64,000 nucleotides of DNA from contig NZ_CGBP01000001.1 of NCBI RefSeq assembly GCF_001053095.1, positions 62,001-126,000 on the forward strand. The letters are read 5' to 3'. Origin of the DNA: Yersinia similis (GTDB lineage Bacteria; Pseudomonadota; Gammaproteobacteria; Enterobacterales; Enterobacteriaceae). The notes below the pieces were generated by a model. The model saw only the letters and a list, made by a program, of their open reading frames with translations, made no database searches and had not been told where the DNA came from. A program made the translations under genes and the position numbers. Positions 31,283 to 41,747 of the stretch are shown piece by piece. How positions within the stretch are numbered: the stretch's first letter is position 1; every line of letters begins with the position of its first letter.

Positions 31283-33049
31283 ATGAATAAGACAAGACAG
31301 TATGAGTTGATTCGTTGGCTGAAAAAACAAAGCGCCCCCGCGCAACGTTGGCTCCGCCTATCCATGTTACTCGGCCTGCTTAGTGGGCTATTGATTATCG
31401 CTCAGGCGTGGTTGTTAGCCACCCTGTTGCAATCTCTCATTATCGACAAATTATCCCGTGCGACACTGACCACAGAGTTCTACCTGCTGGCAGGCGCATT
31501 TGCCTCGCGTGCGGTGATCAGTTGGCTGCGTGAGCGGGTGGGGTTTATTTGTGGTATGCGAGTGCGTCAGCAGATCCGTAAAGTGGTGTTAGACCGGTTA
31601 GAACAACTGGGGCCATCGTGGGTGAAAGGTAAACCGGCCGGGAGCTGGGCAACAATAATTCTGGAACAAATTGAAGATATGCAGGAGTACTACTCCCGCT
31701 ATCTACCACAAATGTATCTGGCGGTATTTATCCCGGTACTGATATTAATTGCCGTCTTCCCCATCAATTGGGTTGCGGGCCTGATCTTGTTTGTCACCGC
31801 CCCCCTGATCCCCATATTCATGATATTGGTCGGGATGGGGGCCGCAGATGCTAACCGGCGTAATTTTGTCGCATTGGCAAGATTGAGCGGTAACTTCCTT
31901 GATCGCTTGCGTGGGCTGGATACGCTACGTTTGTTTAACCGCGCCAAAGCAGAAACCGACCAAATTCGTGACTCTTCGGAAGATTTTCGCAGCCGAACAA
32001 TGGAAGTACTACGTATGGCCTTCCTCTCTTCTGCTGTCTTGGAGTTTTTTGCCGCCATCTCCATTGCCGTAGTTGCCGTCTATTTTGGTTTTTCCTATTT
32101 AGGGGAACTGAATTTTGGTAGCTATGGCTTCGGCGTGACGCTGTTTGCCGGTTTTTTGGTGCTAATACTGGCGCCTGAATTCTTCCAACCCCTTAGAGAC
32201 TTAGGGACGTTCTATCATGCTAAAGCACAAGCTGTCGGTGCGGCTGAATCGTTAGTGACATTTTTAAGCAGTGAGGGAGAAGCCATTGGTCAAGGCGAGA
32301 AACAACTGAACGGTAAAGAGGCCATCGCCCTTGAGGCGAATGAGCTGGAGATCCTGGCACCCAATGGTACCCGTTTAGCTGGGCCACTTAATTTCTCACT
32401 GCCAGCAGGCAAACGGGTTGCCATTGTTGGCCAGAGTGGTGCGGGGAAAAGTTCGTTGCTCAATCTATTGTTGGGTTTTTTGCCTTATCGCGGCTCGCTA
32501 AAAGTCAACGGTATCGAATTACGTGAACTGGAACCACAAGTCTGGCGTAGTCAGTTGAGTTGGGTAGGCCAAAATCCACATCTACCGGAACAGACGCTGG
32601 CCGCCAATATTTTACTGAGGCAACCTAATGCAAGCGAGCACCAACTGCAACACGCGGTGGAACGGGCTTATGTCGATGAATTTTTGAAGGATTTACCTCA
32701 AGGGCTGAATACTGAAATTGGCGATCATTCGGCACGTCTTTCGGTTGGGCAAGCCCAACGTATTGCCGTCGCCAGAGCATTATTAACCCCATGTCGTTTA
32801 TTGTTGTTGGATGAGCCCACCGCTAGTCTTGATGCCCACAGTGAGCAGTTGGTGATGAAAGCGCTGGAAGAGGCCTCCCGCGCGCAGTCTACCCTGCTGG
32901 TCACTCATCAGTTGGAGGACACGCTGGGTTATGATCAAATCTGGGTGATGGATAACGGCCGTCTAATTCAACAAGGTGATTACTCCACCCTTAGCCAGTC
33001 AGCTGGTTCATTTGCCAATCTGCTGTCTCAGCGCAATGAGGAGCTTTAA
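31283..33049 (+). CDS. cydD: Heterodimeric thiol exporter CydDC, subunit CydD
   Basis: 588 residues from the ATG at 31283 (MNKTRQYELIRWLKKQ), matching the E. coli start and length; an in-frame GTG six codons upstream is less likely. Six membrane helices are followed by an ABC ATPase domain with Walker A GQSGAGKSS, signature LSVGQAQ and Walker B LLLLDEPTAS. With CydC it exports cysteine and glutathione to the periplasm, which is needed for cytochrome bd and c-type cytochrome assembly. It is separated from cydC by two bases, indicating one operon. Confidence 0.98.
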   Translation: MNKTRQYELIRWLKKQSAPAQRWLRLSMLLGLLSGLLIIAQAWLLATLLQSLIIDKLSRATLTTEFYLLAGAFASRAVISWLRERVGFICGMRVRQQIRKVVLDRLEQLGPSWVKGKPAGSWATIILEQIEDMQEYYSRYLPQMYLAVFIPVLILIAVFPINWVAGLILFVTAPLIPIFMILVGMGAADANRRNFVALARLSGNFLDRLRGLDTLRLFNRAKAETDQIRDSSEDFRSRTMEVLRMAFLSSAVLEFFAAISIAVVAVYFGFSYLGELNFGSYGFGVTLFAGFLVLILAPEFFQPLRDLGTFYHAKAQAVGAAESLVTFLSSEGEAIGQGEKQLNGKEAIALEANELEILAPNGTRLAGPLNFSLPAGKRVAIVGQSGAGKSSLLNLLLGFLPYRGSLKVNGIELRELEPQVWRSQLSWVGQNPHLPEQTLAANILLRQPNASEHQLQHAVERAYVDEFLKDLPQGLNTEIGDHSARLSVGQAQRIAVARALLTPCRLLLLDEPTASLDAHSEQLVMKALEEASRAQSTLLVTHQLEDTLGYDQIWVMDNGRLIQQGDYSTLSQSAGSFANLLSQRNEEL

Positions 33050-33051
33050 TC

Positions 33052-34776
33052 ATGCGCGTACTTCTTCCATTTTTGGCGCTTTATCGCCGTCATTGGTTCT
33101 TGATTTCTCTTGGCATTGTATTGGCTATTGTAACGTTGCTGGCCAGTATTGGCCTACTGACGTTATCGGGTTGGTTTCTTGCCGGAACCGCTATTGCGGG
33201 GCCTGCGGGGTTATATACGTTTAACTACCTGTTACCCGCCGCAGGTGTCCGAGGTTCGGCAATTATCCGTACCGCAGGCCGCTACGCTGAACGGGTCGTC
33301 AGCCACGATGCCACGTTCCGGGTACTGACGCATCTGAGGATATTTGCCTTCCAGAAGATCTTACCTCTCTCTCCTGCCGGTATTGCCCGCTTCCGTCAAA
33401 GTGAGTTGCTGAATCGCCTGGTTGCTGATGTCGATACCCTCGACCACCTCTATCTCCGGGTGATATCACCGCTGGTAGCAGCCTTGGTGATTATCGCTGC
33501 GGTAACGTTTGGTTTGAGCTATCTGGATCTTAATCTAGCATTGACACTCGGGGGAATACTGCTCGGCTTACTGCTCTTGGTGCCCTTGATTTTCTATCGC
33601 GCCGGTAAGCCTATCGGCAGTGACCTTACGGACTTGCGTGCGCGTTATCGTTCACAGCTTACATCTTGGTTACAAGGGCAAGCTGAACTCTTGGTTTTTG
33701 GCGCATTACAGCGCTTTCGTGCTTCACTTGAAGAAATTGAACAACATTGGATGGCGCGTCAGAAACAGCAGGCGTCGCTGGCGGGCTTAGCACAAGCCCT
33801 GATGATTTTAGCCTCCGGCCTTACGGTCACACTGATTATGTGGTTAGCCGCAGGGGGAATTGGCGAGGATAACCAGCCGGGTGCATTTTTGGCCTTGTTT
33901 GTTTTTACTTCGTTAGCTTCGTTTGAAGCGCTGTTACCCGTTGCTGGTGCGTTCCAACATTTGGGGCAAGTCATCGCTTCAGCAACCCGTGTGGGTCAGC
34001 TAATGGAACAAAAACCTGAAGTGACATTCCCCACCAACGGTCCAGCACCAACCTCACAGGTCGCGCTGGAAGTAACAGGGTTGAGTTTTACTTACCCACA
34101 GCAGCCGTTACCCGTTTTGCAAAATATATCGCTGTCCCTGGCCGCTGGGGAGCATATTGCGCTACTTGGCCGTACGGGTTGTGGTAAATCTACACTGTTG
34201 CAATTGTTAACCCGTGCCTGGGATGCCAGTCAGGGCCATATCATGCTGAACGGGCAACCACTAGCATGCTATGACGAGGCGGCGTTGCGCCAGATGATAA
34301 CTGTGGTTAGTCAGCGTGTGCATATTTTCAGTAGCACGTTGCGTGAAAATCTATTACTGGCCTGCCCCACAGCTTCCGATGAACAACTGAAAAAAGTATT
34401 GGAACAAGTAGGTCTAACCAATCTACTGGATAACAGCGAAGGGTTAAATGCCTGGATGGGGGATGGAGGCCGGCCTCTATCCGGTGGTGAACAACGTCGT
34501 TTGGGCATAGCTCGCGCATTACTACACTCGGCTCCGTTGTGGTTGCTTGATGAACCAACCGAAGGGCTGGATGCGGAAACTGAACAGCAGATTCTGGGGC
34601 TGTTACGTGAACATTGTCAGGATAAAAGCCTGATTATCGTCACTCACCGCTTGTATGGATTGGAATATATGGACCGTATCTGCGTAATGGATGGCGGTAA
34701 AATTGTTGAACAGGGTGATCACCACCAGTTGTTGCAAAACAAAGGGCGCTATTACCAATTCCATCAGCGGCACTGA
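33052..34776 (+). CDS. cydC: Heterodimeric thiol exporter CydDC, subunit CydC
   Basis: 574 residues, E. coli CydC-like. The N-terminal exporter membrane domain is followed by an ATPase with Walker A GRTGCGKST, Q-loop VVSQRVHIFS, signature LSGGEQRR and Walker B LWLLDEPTEG, then H-loop VTHRL. It forms the CydDC transporter with the gene just upstream and is required for functional cytochrome bd oxidase. Confidence 0.98.
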   Translation: MRVLLPFLALYRRHWFLISLGIVLAIVTLLASIGLLTLSGWFLAGTAIAGPAGLYTFNYLLPAAGVRGSAIIRTAGRYAERVVSHDATFRVLTHLRIFAFQKILPLSPAGIARFRQSELLNRLVADVDTLDHLYLRVISPLVAALVIIAAVTFGLSYLDLNLALTLGGILLGLLLLVPLIFYRAGKPIGSDLTDLRARYRSQLTSWLQGQAELLVFGALQRFRASLEEIEQHWMARQKQQASLAGLAQALMILASGLTVTLIMWLAAGGIGEDNQPGAFLALFVFTSLASFEALLPVAGAFQHLGQVIASATRVGQLMEQKPEVTFPTNGPAPTSQVALEVTGLSFTYPQQPLPVLQNISLSLAAGEHIALLGRTGCGKSTLLQLLTRAWDASQGHIMLNGQPLACYDEAALRQMITVVSQRVHIFSSTLRENLLLACPTASDEQLKKVLEQVGLTNLLDNSEGLNAWMGDGGRPLSGGEQRRLGIARALLHSAPLWLLDEPTEGLDAETEQQILGLLREHCQDKSLIIVTHRLYGLEYMDRICVMDGGKIVEQGDHHQLLQNKGRYYQFHQRH

Positions 34777-34956
34777 GCCATCAGCGGAACGAAGAAAATA
34801 GCCGCATTGGCAACCATGCTGTGGTAGATGCAGATATAAAGTCAATTGGCAGCTAACATTAATAAAAGCTGCTGAACCAAAGCGATACTATCAGTTATTG
34901 AGACCCAGATAGCGTGTCAGTGCTATAAATATTTGTCAGTGCCATTAAGGAAGCTT

Positions 34957-35667
34957 ATGCGCGTCACACAGCTCTCATCACAGTCATTTATTTTTCCCTC
35001 ACCTGAGCTGGCTCTGCGCGAACCAAACGGTTTATTGGCATTAGGGGGGGATCTCACTGCTCCTCGCCTACTGGCGGCCTACCAGCGGGGTATTTTTCCC
35101 TGGTTTAATCCCGGAGAGATGATTTTATGGTGGTCGCCAAATCCCCGAGCCGTATTATTCCCAGAAGATTTACACATCAGCCGGAGTATGCGGCGTTTTA
35201 TTCGTCATTGCCCTTATCGTTTTACCCTCAATCACGCTTTTGCTGATGTGATTAGCGCCTGTGCCACAGAACGTGATGAAGGGACATGGATTGGCCATGA
35301 TGTACAACGAGCTTACTGCCAGTTGCACGCTTTGGGACACGCCCATTCGCTGGAAGTTTGGTTGAAAAACGAACTGATTGGTGGTTTATATGGCGTTGCT
35401 GTTGGCGCAGTGTTTTGCGGCGAGTCGATGTTCAGCAGGGCTGATAACGCTTCAAAAAGTGCATTAATGGTTTTTTGTCATCATTTTACCCGTCATGGTG
35501 GAGAACTGATTGACTGTCAGGTCCTCAACGCTCACACTGCGTCGCTGGGTGCGATTGAAATCCCACGCAACTTTTTTTTGCAGCAGTTGAGTCAACTCCA
35601 GTTTAGTCCACTACCGGCTGAATGCTGGTTACCGCAATCGTTGAGTTTTTCATCCGCGATGCAGTAA
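34957..35667 (+). CDS. aat: Leucyl/phenylalanyl-tRNA-protein transferase
   Basis: 236 residues from the ATG at 34957 ([11 protein letters not shown]), which has a strong ribosome site (AAGGAAG). A start eight codons earlier is less likely. Conserved family motifs [41 protein letters not shown] and FCGESMFSR are all present. It appends Leu or Phe to proteins with N-terminal Arg or Lys, marking them for ClpS/ClpAP, whose genes lie just downstream on the other strand. It is followed by infA, and the conserved cydC-aat-infA order is preserved. Confidence 0.98.
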   Translation: MRVTQLSSQSFIFPSPELALREPNGLLALGGDLTAPRLLAAYQRGIFPWFNPGEMILWWSPNPRAVLFPEDLHISRSMRRFIRHCPYRFTLNHAFADVISACATERDEGTWIGHDVQRAYCQLHALGHAHSLEVWLKNELIGGLYGVAVGAVFCGESMFSRADNASKSALMVFCHHFTRHGGELIDCQVLNAHTASLGAIEIPRNFFLQQLSQLQFSPLPAECWLPQSLSFSSAMQ

Positions 35668-35814
35668 AGATCAATCGTTCAAAAACACCCCATATTAGGC
35701 TTTCTCCCCTCTTGCCGGCAGACTAATTTTGCTGAAATAGTGCGATGAACGCCAACACTTCTTTACATAATGTGGGTTTTTCGGCATTATCTTGCCGGTT
35801 AAAAACTAAGGTAG

Positions 35815-36051
<237 letters not shown>

Positions 36052-36110
36052 TCGGCTAATCTGTCGTTAGTGATGACTAGCGAGCTCTGAGGATGTAGTC
36101 CCCCCTCCGG

Positions 36111-36138
36111 CGCCCTTCCCATTTATGGCAAGGGCGTT
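36111..36138 (+). terminator. Terminator after infA
   Basis: CGCCCTT and AAGGGCG form a 7-bp stem followed by TTTTGCGTT, about 60 bases after the infA stop codon. Confidence 0.75.
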
Positions 36139-36238
36139 TTGCGTTATCTTTTATTTGCGGCAAATAACCGGATGTAAAAAACAGGCTGAACGTAAAATAA
36201 TCACCATCTCCCGAGACGGTGCTTTGAAAGCTGGCAAT

Positions 36239-36275
36239 AAAAAGGGCGAATGCTGTTTTAGCTATCGCCCTTTAT
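36239..36275. terminator. Bidirectional terminator upstream of the clpA 3' end
   Basis: AAAAAGGGCGA and TCGCCCTTTATTTTT pair to give a stem with T-rich tails on both strands. It serves clpA on the minus strand and backs up infA on the plus strand. Confidence 0.75.
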
Positions 36276-36320
36276 TTTTATACTGACCCGTCCTAAATAG
36301 CGTTTTTTTAACCGACTAAC

Positions 36321-38597
36321 TTAATGAACTGCCCCTTCAGTTTTACGCTTTTGCGCGCTCTGAAATTCATAAGCCAGTTGTTGTTTCTCTTTATCCAGAT
36401 TAACCGTAACCGAGCCACCGTCAACCAGGGAACCAAATAACAACTCATTCGCCAGTGGTTTCTTCAGATTCTCCTGAATAACCCGGGTCATTGGTCGGGC
36501 CCCCATCGCTTTGTCATAGCCTTTCTCAGATAACCAATCGCGCGCTTCATCACTGACTTCCAGTGACACGCCTTTAGCATCTAATTGCGCCTGCAACTCA
36601 ACGATAAATTTATCGACCACCTGCTGGATAACCGCAGGAGACAAATGGTTGAACCAAATAATATTATCTAACCGGTTACGGAACTCCGGTGTGAATATTT
36701 TTTTGATCTCTTCCAGCGCGTCAGTGCTGTTATCCTGCTGTTTAAAACCAATGGAGGTACGCTGCGTTTCCCGTACACCCGCGTTGGTGGTCATCACCAA
36801 AATGACGTTACGGAAATCGGCTTTACGCCCATTGTTATCGGTCAGTGTACCGTTATCCATCACCTGCAATAACAGATTAAACACATCAGGATGCGCTTTT
36901 TCAATTTCATCCAATAACAACACAGCATGAGGATGTTTGATCACTGAATCAGTCAATAACCCGCCCTGATCGTAACCAACATACCCAGGAGGCGCACCAA
37001 TCAGGCGACTGACAGTATGGCGCTCCATGTATTCAGACATATCAAAGCGGAGCAATTCGATGTCGAGCGCTTTAGCCAACTGCACCGTAACTTCGGTTTT
37101 ACCTACCCCCGTAGGACCTGCAAACAGGAAAGAACCGACGGGTTGACGCTCGTGACCTAACCCTGCACGGCTCATTTTGATCGCCTCAGATAGCGCATCA
37201 ATCGCCTTATCTTGACCGAATACCAACATGTTTAGGCGATCACTCAGATTTCGTAGGACATCGCGGTCACTGGCAGAAACCGTTTTTTCCGGGATACGGG
37301 CAATACGGGCTACCACCGATTCGATATCCGAGACATTGACCGTTTTCTTGCGTTTATTCACTGGCATCAGGCGGCTACGTGCACCGGCTTCATCAATGAC
37401 ATCAATGGCTTTATCCGGTAAATGGCGGTCATTAATATATTTAACCGATAATTCAACCGCAGCACGTATTGCTTTCGCGGTGTAACGCACATCGTGGTGC
37501 GCTTCATATTTTGGTTTCAGGCCATTAATAATTTGAACCGTCTCTTCTGGTGTAGGTTCGATGATATCAATTTTCTGGAAACGACGTGCCAGCGCGCGAT
37601 CTTTCTCAAATATATTACTGAATTCCTGATACGTCGTGGAACCAATAACCCGGATCTTACCACTGGAAAGCAGAGGTTTAATCAGATTCGCGGCATCCAC
37701 CTGACCACCAGAAGCCGCACCAGCGCCAATGATTGTGTGGATTTCATCGATAAACAGGATGCTGTCTTTGTCATTTTCCAACTGCTTTAGCAGCGCCTTA
37801 AACCGTTTTTCAAAGTCACCACGGTATTTGGTACCCGCCAGCAATGAACCGATATCCAATGAGTACAGCGTACATTCGGATATGACTTCAGGAACATCAC
37901 CTTGCACAATACGCCAGGCCAACCCCTCAGCAATAGCGGTTTTACCAACACCTGATTCCCCCACCAGCAGCGGGTTGTTTTTACGTCGGCGACACAGTAC
38001 CTGAATAGTCCGCTCCAGCTCTTTATCGCGCCCAATAAGCGGATCAATGCCGCCAACACGGGCCAGTTGATTTAAGTTTGTGGTGAAGTTTTCCATACGG
38101 TCTTCCCCGCTGGCCTGCTCTTCACTCGCCGAGCTATCAACATTCGGCGTCTGGCTAGGCTCGTCCTTACGGGCACCATGGGAAATAAAGTTCACGACAT
38201 CCAAGCGGCTGACATCATGCTTACGCAGCAGGTAGGCCGCCTGAGACTCTTGTTCACTGAAGATGGCAACCAACACGTTCGCGCCGGAAACCTCATTACG
38301 GCCCGATGACTGCACATGGAAGACCGCACGTTGTAGTACGCGCTGAAAACTGAGCGTTGGCTGGGTATCACGCTCTTCTTCACTGACAGGTAGTGTTGGT
38401 GTAGTTTGTTCGATAAACGCTTCTAATTCCTGGCGTAACGCCACCAGGTCAACCGTACAGGCCTCCAACGCTTCCCGCGCGGCTGGATTGCTCAGCAATG
38501 CCAGCAATAGGTGCTCCACGGTCATAAACTCGTGTCTGTGCTCACGCGCTCTGGCGAAAGCCATATTAAGACTGAGTTCAAGTTCTTGATTGAGCAT
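36321..38597 (-). CDS. clpA: ATP-dependent Clp protease ATP-binding subunit ClpA
   Basis: 758 residues from MLNQELELSL (ATG at 38597; a start two codons upstream is possible), exactly the E. coli length. The N-terminal double Clp repeat (1-150) binds ClpS. Two AAA+ modules follow, with Walker A GESGVGKT (D1) and GPTGVGKT (D2), and Walker B SILFIDEIH and VLLLDEIEKAH. The ClpP-docking loop of the ClpA type lies in D2. The hexamer unfolds substrates and feeds ClpP. It begins 25 bases after clpS, forming the conserved clpS-clpA operon. Confidence 0.98.
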   Translation of the reverse strand: MLNQELELSLNMAFARAREHRHEFMTVEHLLLALLSNPAAREALEACTVDLVALRQELEAFIEQTTPTLPVSEEERDTQPTLSFQRVLQRAVFHVQSSGRNEVSGANVLVAIFSEQESQAAYLLRKHDVSRLDVVNFISHGARKDEPSQTPNVDSSASEEQASGEDRMENFTTNLNQLARVGGIDPLIGRDKELERTIQVLCRRRKNNPLLVGESGVGKTAIAEGLAWRIVQGDVPEVISECTLYSLDIGSLLAGTKYRGDFEKRFKALLKQLENDKDSILFIDEIHTIIGAGAASGGQVDAANLIKPLLSSGKIRVIGSTTYQEFSNIFEKDRALARRFQKIDIIEPTPEETVQIINGLKPKYEAHHDVRYTAKAIRAAVELSVKYINDRHLPDKAIDVIDEAGARSRLMPVNKRKKTVNVSDIESVVARIARIPEKTVSASDRDVLRNLSDRLNMLVFGQDKAIDALSEAIKMSRAGLGHERQPVGSFLFAGPTGVGKTEVTVQLAKALDIELLRFDMSEYMERHTVSRLIGAPPGYVGYDQGGLLTDSVIKHPHAVLLLDEIEKAHPDVFNLLLQVMDNGTLTDNNGRKADFRNVILVMTTNAGVRETQRTSIGFKQQDNSTDALEEIKKIFTPEFRNRLDNIIWFNHLSPAVIQQVVDKFIVELQAQLDAKGVSLEVSDEARDWLSEKGYDKAMGARPMTRVIQENLKKPLANELLFGSLVDGGSVTVNLDKEKQQLAYEFQSAQKRKTEGAVH

Positions 38598-38622
38598 AGG
38601 CACCTCCCAATAATTGCCTTAA

Positions 38623-38943
38623 TCAGGCTTTTTCCAGCGTACAAAGCAGTGGATGCTCGTTCTCCCTGGCGTATTGATTTACATGGGCGACTTTTGTCTC
38701 TGCCACTTCAGCAGTAAAAACACCACAAATCGCCTTTCCTTGATAATGCACATTGAGCATCAGCTGTGTTGCACGTTCAATATCATAAGAAAAGAACTTT
38801 TGCAGAACGTCAATCACAAATTCCATCGGTGTGTAATCGTCGTTGTTAAGTATCACTTTATACATCGAAGGCGGTTGAAGCGCTTCGATTTGTTTATCTT
38901 TGACTAAATGTTCAAAATTCAGCCAGTCGTTGTTCTTGCCCAT
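38623..38943 (-). CDS. clpS: ClpA adaptor protein ClpS (N-degron recognin)
   Basis: 106 residues. A flexible charged N-terminal tail precedes the core, which carries the conserved [14 protein letters not shown] segment (which contacts the N-terminal residue) and later [10 protein letters not shown] and HPLLCTLE. It binds proteins with N-terminal Leu, Phe, Tyr or Trp and hands them to ClpAP. It is the first gene of clpS-clpA, divergent from cspD with a 360-base shared region. Confidence 0.98.
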
Positions 38944-39303
38944 TGCCTGCCCATCGTTTTACTGAACCCCACAGGAGCAATACCTCACTCCGGTTATAAG
39001 ACCATTTCATACAGATATCTATCATTATTTTAACATCACTTATGCCATAACGCCGCCAAAGAAAAAAACGCCAGCGTTTGCGCAAAAAAACGGTAAAATT
39101 GTAACCAAATAAGCGCAATAGCGTTAGCTACATCAAACTTTGAAGAACGCCTTCCACCAGACAAAAGCCGTTCTCTTGACGTTAAGGCCATTTCCACTAG
39201 AGTGTATTTTTGTGAGCTGTTGGAGTTTTAACCAACTCGCGTTCACTTTAACCAGTGATTACCTCATCTCAAACTAGAATAGCCTTGCGAGGGACGTAGA
39301 AGT
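38944..39303. other. Divergent region between clpS and cspD
   Basis: 360 bases holding the clpS and cspD promoters. A 68-codon frame on the minus strand (38912-39118) overlaps the clpS start and is not supported. cspD is preceded by a ribosome site GAGGGA. No regulator box was clearly recognised. Confidence 0.45.
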
Positions 39304-39567
39304 ATGGAGACGGGTACTGTTAAATGGTTCAACAACGCCAAAGGTTTTGGCTTTATTTGCCCTGAGGGCGGTGGCGAAGACATTTTCGCTCACTATTCAA
39401 CTATCCAGATGGATGGTTACCGAACATTAAAAGCCGGCCAAATAGTTAACTTTGATGTTCATGAAGGCCCCAAAGGGAACCATGCCAGCCTGATTGTTCC
39501 GCTAGAGTTAAATAGTGTACCACCGTTAGACGGTGTATCACCGCCGGAACTCGCTATACTGGCCTGA
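39304..39567 (+). CDS. cspD: Cold shock-like protein CspD
   Basis: 87 residues. The cold-shock domain carries the RNP1 and RNP2 motifs (KGFGFI and DIFAHYS) with a CspD-specific C-terminal tail. In E. coli CspD is not cold induced but accumulates in stationary phase and inhibits replication by binding single-stranded DNA. It lies divergent from clpS, as in E. coli. Confidence 0.97.
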   Translation: METGTVKWFNNAKGFGFICPEGGGEDIFAHYSTIQMDGYRTLKAGQIVNFDVHEGPKGNHASLIVPLELNSVPPLDGVSPPELAILA

Positions 39568-39672
39568 CACCACGTGACCTGCCAGCCATATCCAAAGATA
39601 TCGTTGAGTTACGTTAACTGCGCTGTTCATCGCAACTCAGCGCATTGTGATTCATACCTGTACTTTTGATTC

Positions 39673-39704
39673 AAAATGCCAGTCAATGACGACTGGCATT
39701 TTTA
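39673..39704. terminator. Bidirectional terminator between cspD and macB
   Basis: AAAATGCCAGTC and GACTGGCATTTTT form a 12-bp stem with an AATGAC loop and T-rich flanks on both strands, located between the convergent cspD and macB genes. Confidence 0.9.
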
Positions 39705-39797
39705 TTTTTTCTACTTCGACTACCCTAATAGAAGAGTACGAACAGAGAGCCGTTGTTTATCTTCTATTCACGGGCTAATGCTATTCATGAGCTAATG

Positions 39798-41747
39798 CTA
39801 TTCACGAGCTAACGCATCAATCGGGTTAAGCCGTGCGGCACTGCGGGCAGGCAAATAGCCAAACACCACGCCAATCACTGTCGAACATAAAAATGCACTG
39901 AACAATGCCATGGGGGGGAAAGCAATACGCCAGTTAGGCAAGAACATTTCCACAATCAGCCCTATGGCAAAGGATAATGTTATTCCGAGCGCCCCGCCTA
40001 TCAGGCACACCAGAACCGCCTCAATCAAAAATTGTTGCATAACGTCGCTGGAACGCGCCCCCACCGCCATACGGATACCGATCTCGCGCGTCCGCTCGGT
40101 TACGGAAACCAGCATAATATTCATCACGCCTATTCCACCAACCACCAGTGAAATAACCGCCACCAACGTCAGAAACAATTGCATTGTCTGCGTTGTTTTT
40201 TCAGCCGTCTGCAACAGACTATCCATATTATAAGTAAATATATCTTTTTTGCCGTGACGTAAGGTTAACAACCTGACCAACTGCTGTTCAGCCTCTTTAC
40301 TGCTGTACCCCTCTTTAATCCGGATCGTGATGGAATCAAAGTAAGATCGCCCCATCAAGCGGCTGGCCATCGTACTGTAGGGTACCCACACCCGCAGTGC
40401 TTTATTGCTGCCAAACATCGATTGTTTTTCTTTCGCCACACCAACCACTGTAGCAGGCATATTGCCCACCAATATCACTTGCCCAACCACATCGTTCATA
40501 TGAGGGAACAGGCGGCGTTGGGTATTGAGGTCAATAACCACTGTCTGGGCCTGCCGCTCAACCTGTTCGCGGGTGATAGGTGCCCCCTGTTCCATCGCCA
40601 TACCGAATACCCGAGAGTACTCGTCACTGACTCCCAAGACACTGGCTGCCACATCAATATTGCCAAACCGCAGCCGCATGCTGCCGCCAATAGAAGGAGA
40701 TACCGCACTGACGTAAGATTGAGCTTTCAATGCCGCCATATCGTCATGTACCAACGCTTGGCGGGTACTGGGGTCATCATCACCAAAATCTTTACCGGGA
40801 TAGATCTCAATGGTGTTCGTACCGATAGCGCGGATATCCGCCAAGACAAGCTGCTTCGCGGCATCGCCTACAACCAGTATCGATACCACCGACGCAATAC
40901 CAATAATGATACCTAGCATCGTCAGCGCGGTACGCATTTTATTGGCCGACATGGCGCGCCAGGCCATTAACAGAGCCTCACGAAAACGGCCAACCAGTTG
41001 CTGCCATGAAGGTGCCGCTGGCGTTAGACTCATCAGTTCCGCCGCCGCTACGGCTTGCCCACTTTTTGAGCCTGAGTCGGCCATAATACGGCCATCTTTG
41101 ATCTCAATGACCCGCTCAGCCTGCGCAGCAACTGTGGGGTCATGAGTCACAATAATGACCGTATGCCCCTGCTGTTGTAGTTGTTTCAGGATAGCCATCA
41201 CCTCGACACTAGAATGGCTATCCAATGCGCCAGTAGGCTCATCGGCGAGAATAACTTGCCCACCATTCATCAACGCCCTGGCAATACTGACACGTTGTTG
41301 TTGTCCGCCGGAAAGCTGATTAGGCCGATAACTCACACGTTCACCCAGCCCCAACCGGGTCAACAACATGTTTGCTCGCTCGCGGCGCTCATTTTTACCT
41401 AACCCAGCATAAACCGCCGGGACTTCCACATTATGCGCGGCACTAAGATGCGGAAGCAGGTGGTAACGCTGGAAAATGAAACCAAAATGTTCACGGCGTA
41501 GTGCCGCCAACGCATCGTCATCCAACTCATCAACATTCTGCCCAGCGACACGATAAATACCGGCACTGGGTTTATCCAGACATCCCAAGATATTCATCAA
41601 GGTCGACTTACCCGAGCCGGAAGCGCCAATAATCGCGACCAGTTCACCCGCATTGATGGTCAATGAAACATCCTGCAATACATCGACAATTTCTTCGCCA
41701 GATTGATAACTACGGCGGATGCCTTCTAATTCAAGCAATGCCGCCAT
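39798..41747 (-). CDS. macB: Macrolide/enterotoxin export ATP-binding and permease protein MacB
   Basis: 649 residues. The N-terminal ABC ATPase has Walker A GASGSGKST, signature LSGGQQQR and Walker B VILADEPTGALD. A first membrane helix near 275, a large periplasmic domain, and three more helices at the C-terminus (FtsX fold) follow. With MacA and TolC it exports macrolides, enterotoxin or other peptides from the periplasm. It overlaps macA by one base, so the two are co-translated. Confidence 0.97.
   Translation of the reverse strand: MAALLELEGIRRSYQSGEEIVDVLQDVSLTINAGELVAIIGASGSGKSTLMNILGCLDKPSAGIYRVAGQNVDELDDDALAALRREHFGFIFQRYHLLPHLSAAHNVEVPAVYAGLGKNERRERANMLLTRLGLGERVSYRPNQLSGGQQQRVSIARALMNGGQVILADEPTGALDSHSSVEVMAILKQLQQQGHTVIIVTHDPTVAAQAERVIEIKDGRIMADSGSKSGQAVAAAELMSLTPAAPSWQQLVGRFREALLMAWRAMSANKMRTALTMLGIIIGIASVVSILVVGDAAKQLVLADIRAIGTNTIEIYPGKDFGDDDPSTRQALVHDDMAALKAQSYVSAVSPSIGGSMRLRFGNIDVAASVLGVSDEYSRVFGMAMEQGAPITREQVERQAQTVVIDLNTQRRLFPHMNDVVGQVILVGNMPATVVGVAKEKQSMFGSNKALRVWVPYSTMASRLMGRSYFDSITIRIKEGYSSKEAEQQLVRLLTLRHGKKDIFTYNMDSLLQTAEKTTQTMQLFLTLVAVISLVVGGIGVMNIMLVSVTERTREIGIRMAVGARSSDVMQQFLIEAVLVCLIGGALGITLSFAIGLIVEMFLPNWRIAFPPMALFSAFLCSTVIGVVFGYLPARSAARLNPIDALARE

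Noticed and set aside
31263-31286. Seven-codon frame overlapping the cydD start, similar to the pflA leader
   Set aside because: The ribosome-like AAAGGGG is too far (13 bases) from its ATG for confident use, so it is mentioned only in the intergenic entry.
36052-36320. tRNA-Ser gene expected downstream of infA
   Set aside because: E. coli has one here, but no cloverleaf or matching acceptor stem was found; only terminator hairpins are present.
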